The notes under the pieces were generated by a model. The model was not told the origin of the DNA. It searched no databases and was given only the letters and a program-made list of their open reading frames with translations. This document shows, piece by piece, positions 32,188-32,428 of a stretch of 32,428 nucleotides of DNA (the stretch's first letter is position 1; each line of letters begins with the position of its first letter). The position numbers and the translations under genes are program-made. The stretch spans positions 485,598-518,025 of the forward strand of contig SHZU01000001.1 in the NCBI GenBank assembly GCA_009692115.1, given 5' to 3'. The DNA is from Gemmatimonadota bacterium (GTDB lineage Bacteria; Gemmatimonadota; Gemmatimonadetes; Gemmatimonadales; GWC2-71-9).

Positions 32188-32428
32188 AGGTCTCGAAGAA
32201 GCCGAAGCCGGAGTCGGCGACCGTTGCGCCGAGCAGGCGGCCCCGGGCGATGAATTGGCCGCGCATTTGGAGAAACGAAAGCCGGGCGGCCCCGGTTCCG
32301 ATCGGAGTGGTTTGGGTATTCCGAACCGTCACGTCGAGGCGGAGGGTGTCCGGCTCCCGGACGGCAATCAGGGAGAAGGCGCCCTCTCGATAATCGATCG
32401 AACTGAACCGGAGGATTTGCCGGACGCC
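32159..32428 (-). CDS. Unrecognised protein, C-terminal fragment
   Basis: A frame open from the window edge gives 89 residues ending at TGA 32159-32161. It has beta-rich, plausible protein sequence (FSLIAVREPDTLRLDVTVRN, GTGAARLSFLQMRGQFIARG) with C-ending codons like most genes here. The alternating hydrophobic pattern suggests an immunoglobulin-like or other beta-sandwich domain. The N-terminus lies outside the window. It was not recognised. Confidence 0.5.
   Translation of the reverse strand, partial: GVRQILRFSSIDYREGAFSLIAVREPDTLRLDVTVRNTQTTPIGTGAARLSFLQMRGQFIARGRLLGATVADSGFGFFETFTSGTPPRP

Overview
The window is GC-rich chromosomal DNA with mostly C-ending codons from a Gram-negative-type bacterium. 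An MCE/Mla phospholipid-transport operon, a periplasmic adaptor with an ABC export system, lipoprotein and Tat signals, and two zinc-finger/ECF regulatory remnants all point to an envelope with an outer membrane. The mix (S9 peptidases, D-aminoacylase-like amidohydrolases, an isoquinoline-oxidoreductase-like molybdenum enzyme, DUF4384) resembles Gemmatimonadota or a related phylum. That placement is inference; no rRNA is present to settle it.

Layout. Positions 2-13165 form a long rightward catabolic/export block. It holds a partial YtcJ-like amidohydrolase, a Gfo/Idh/MocA oxidoreductase interrupted by an in-frame TAG, an ABC-F ATPase, an exported S9 peptidase, a MATE transporter, a D-aminoacylase-like amidohydrolase, a two-subunit molybdenum hydroxylase (2Fe-2S plus Tat-exported large subunit) and a lipoprotein amidohydrolase. 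Many junctions overlap or lie within 10 bases. From 13168 to 14488, leftward, lie a membrane-anchored unknown protein, a stub of a zinc-finger anti-sigma factor and a frameshifted ECF sigma factor. From 14569 to 17709, rightward, is a MacA/FtsX/LolD-type ABC system. Next, leftward, come a CDP-alcohol phosphatidyltransferase and tRNA-Gln(CUG) and tRNA-Ala(CGC). These two tRNAs have their own promoter and terminator, and a displaced copy of the tRNA-Gln 3' end lies nearby. The 436-base gap at 18597-19032 holds no protein gene. It contains the tRNA promoter, a 29-base palindrome and a candidate leftward small RNA ending in a long hairpin and seven Ts.

The second half carries a class II-like photolyase, a degenerate Y1-transposase-like protein, RNase Z, an EF-hand-like unknown, mlaD-mlaF-mlaE, a C-terminally short mutY, and a leftward nadE operon (nadE, acyl-CoA thioesterase, truncated patatin, DUF2203, membrane protein). 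It continues with a small phosphatase-like gene, a DUF4384 secreted protein, a SnoaL-like protein, a DinB-family protein and the end of an unknown gene.

The most striking general signal is regulatory. Seven genes that appear to head transcription units have a TAnnnT hexamer only 5-10 bases before the start codon, as expected of leaderless mRNAs. Genes inside operons, and a few others, use start/stop overlap or clear GGAGG sites. A second theme is gene decay: a nonsense codon, a frameshift, a truncated patatin, a transposase-like protein without its HUH histidines and a MutY without its C-terminal domain. A 16-base repeat occurs exactly at three gene boundaries. No CRISPR array, intact insertion sequence or complete novel defence system was recognised.
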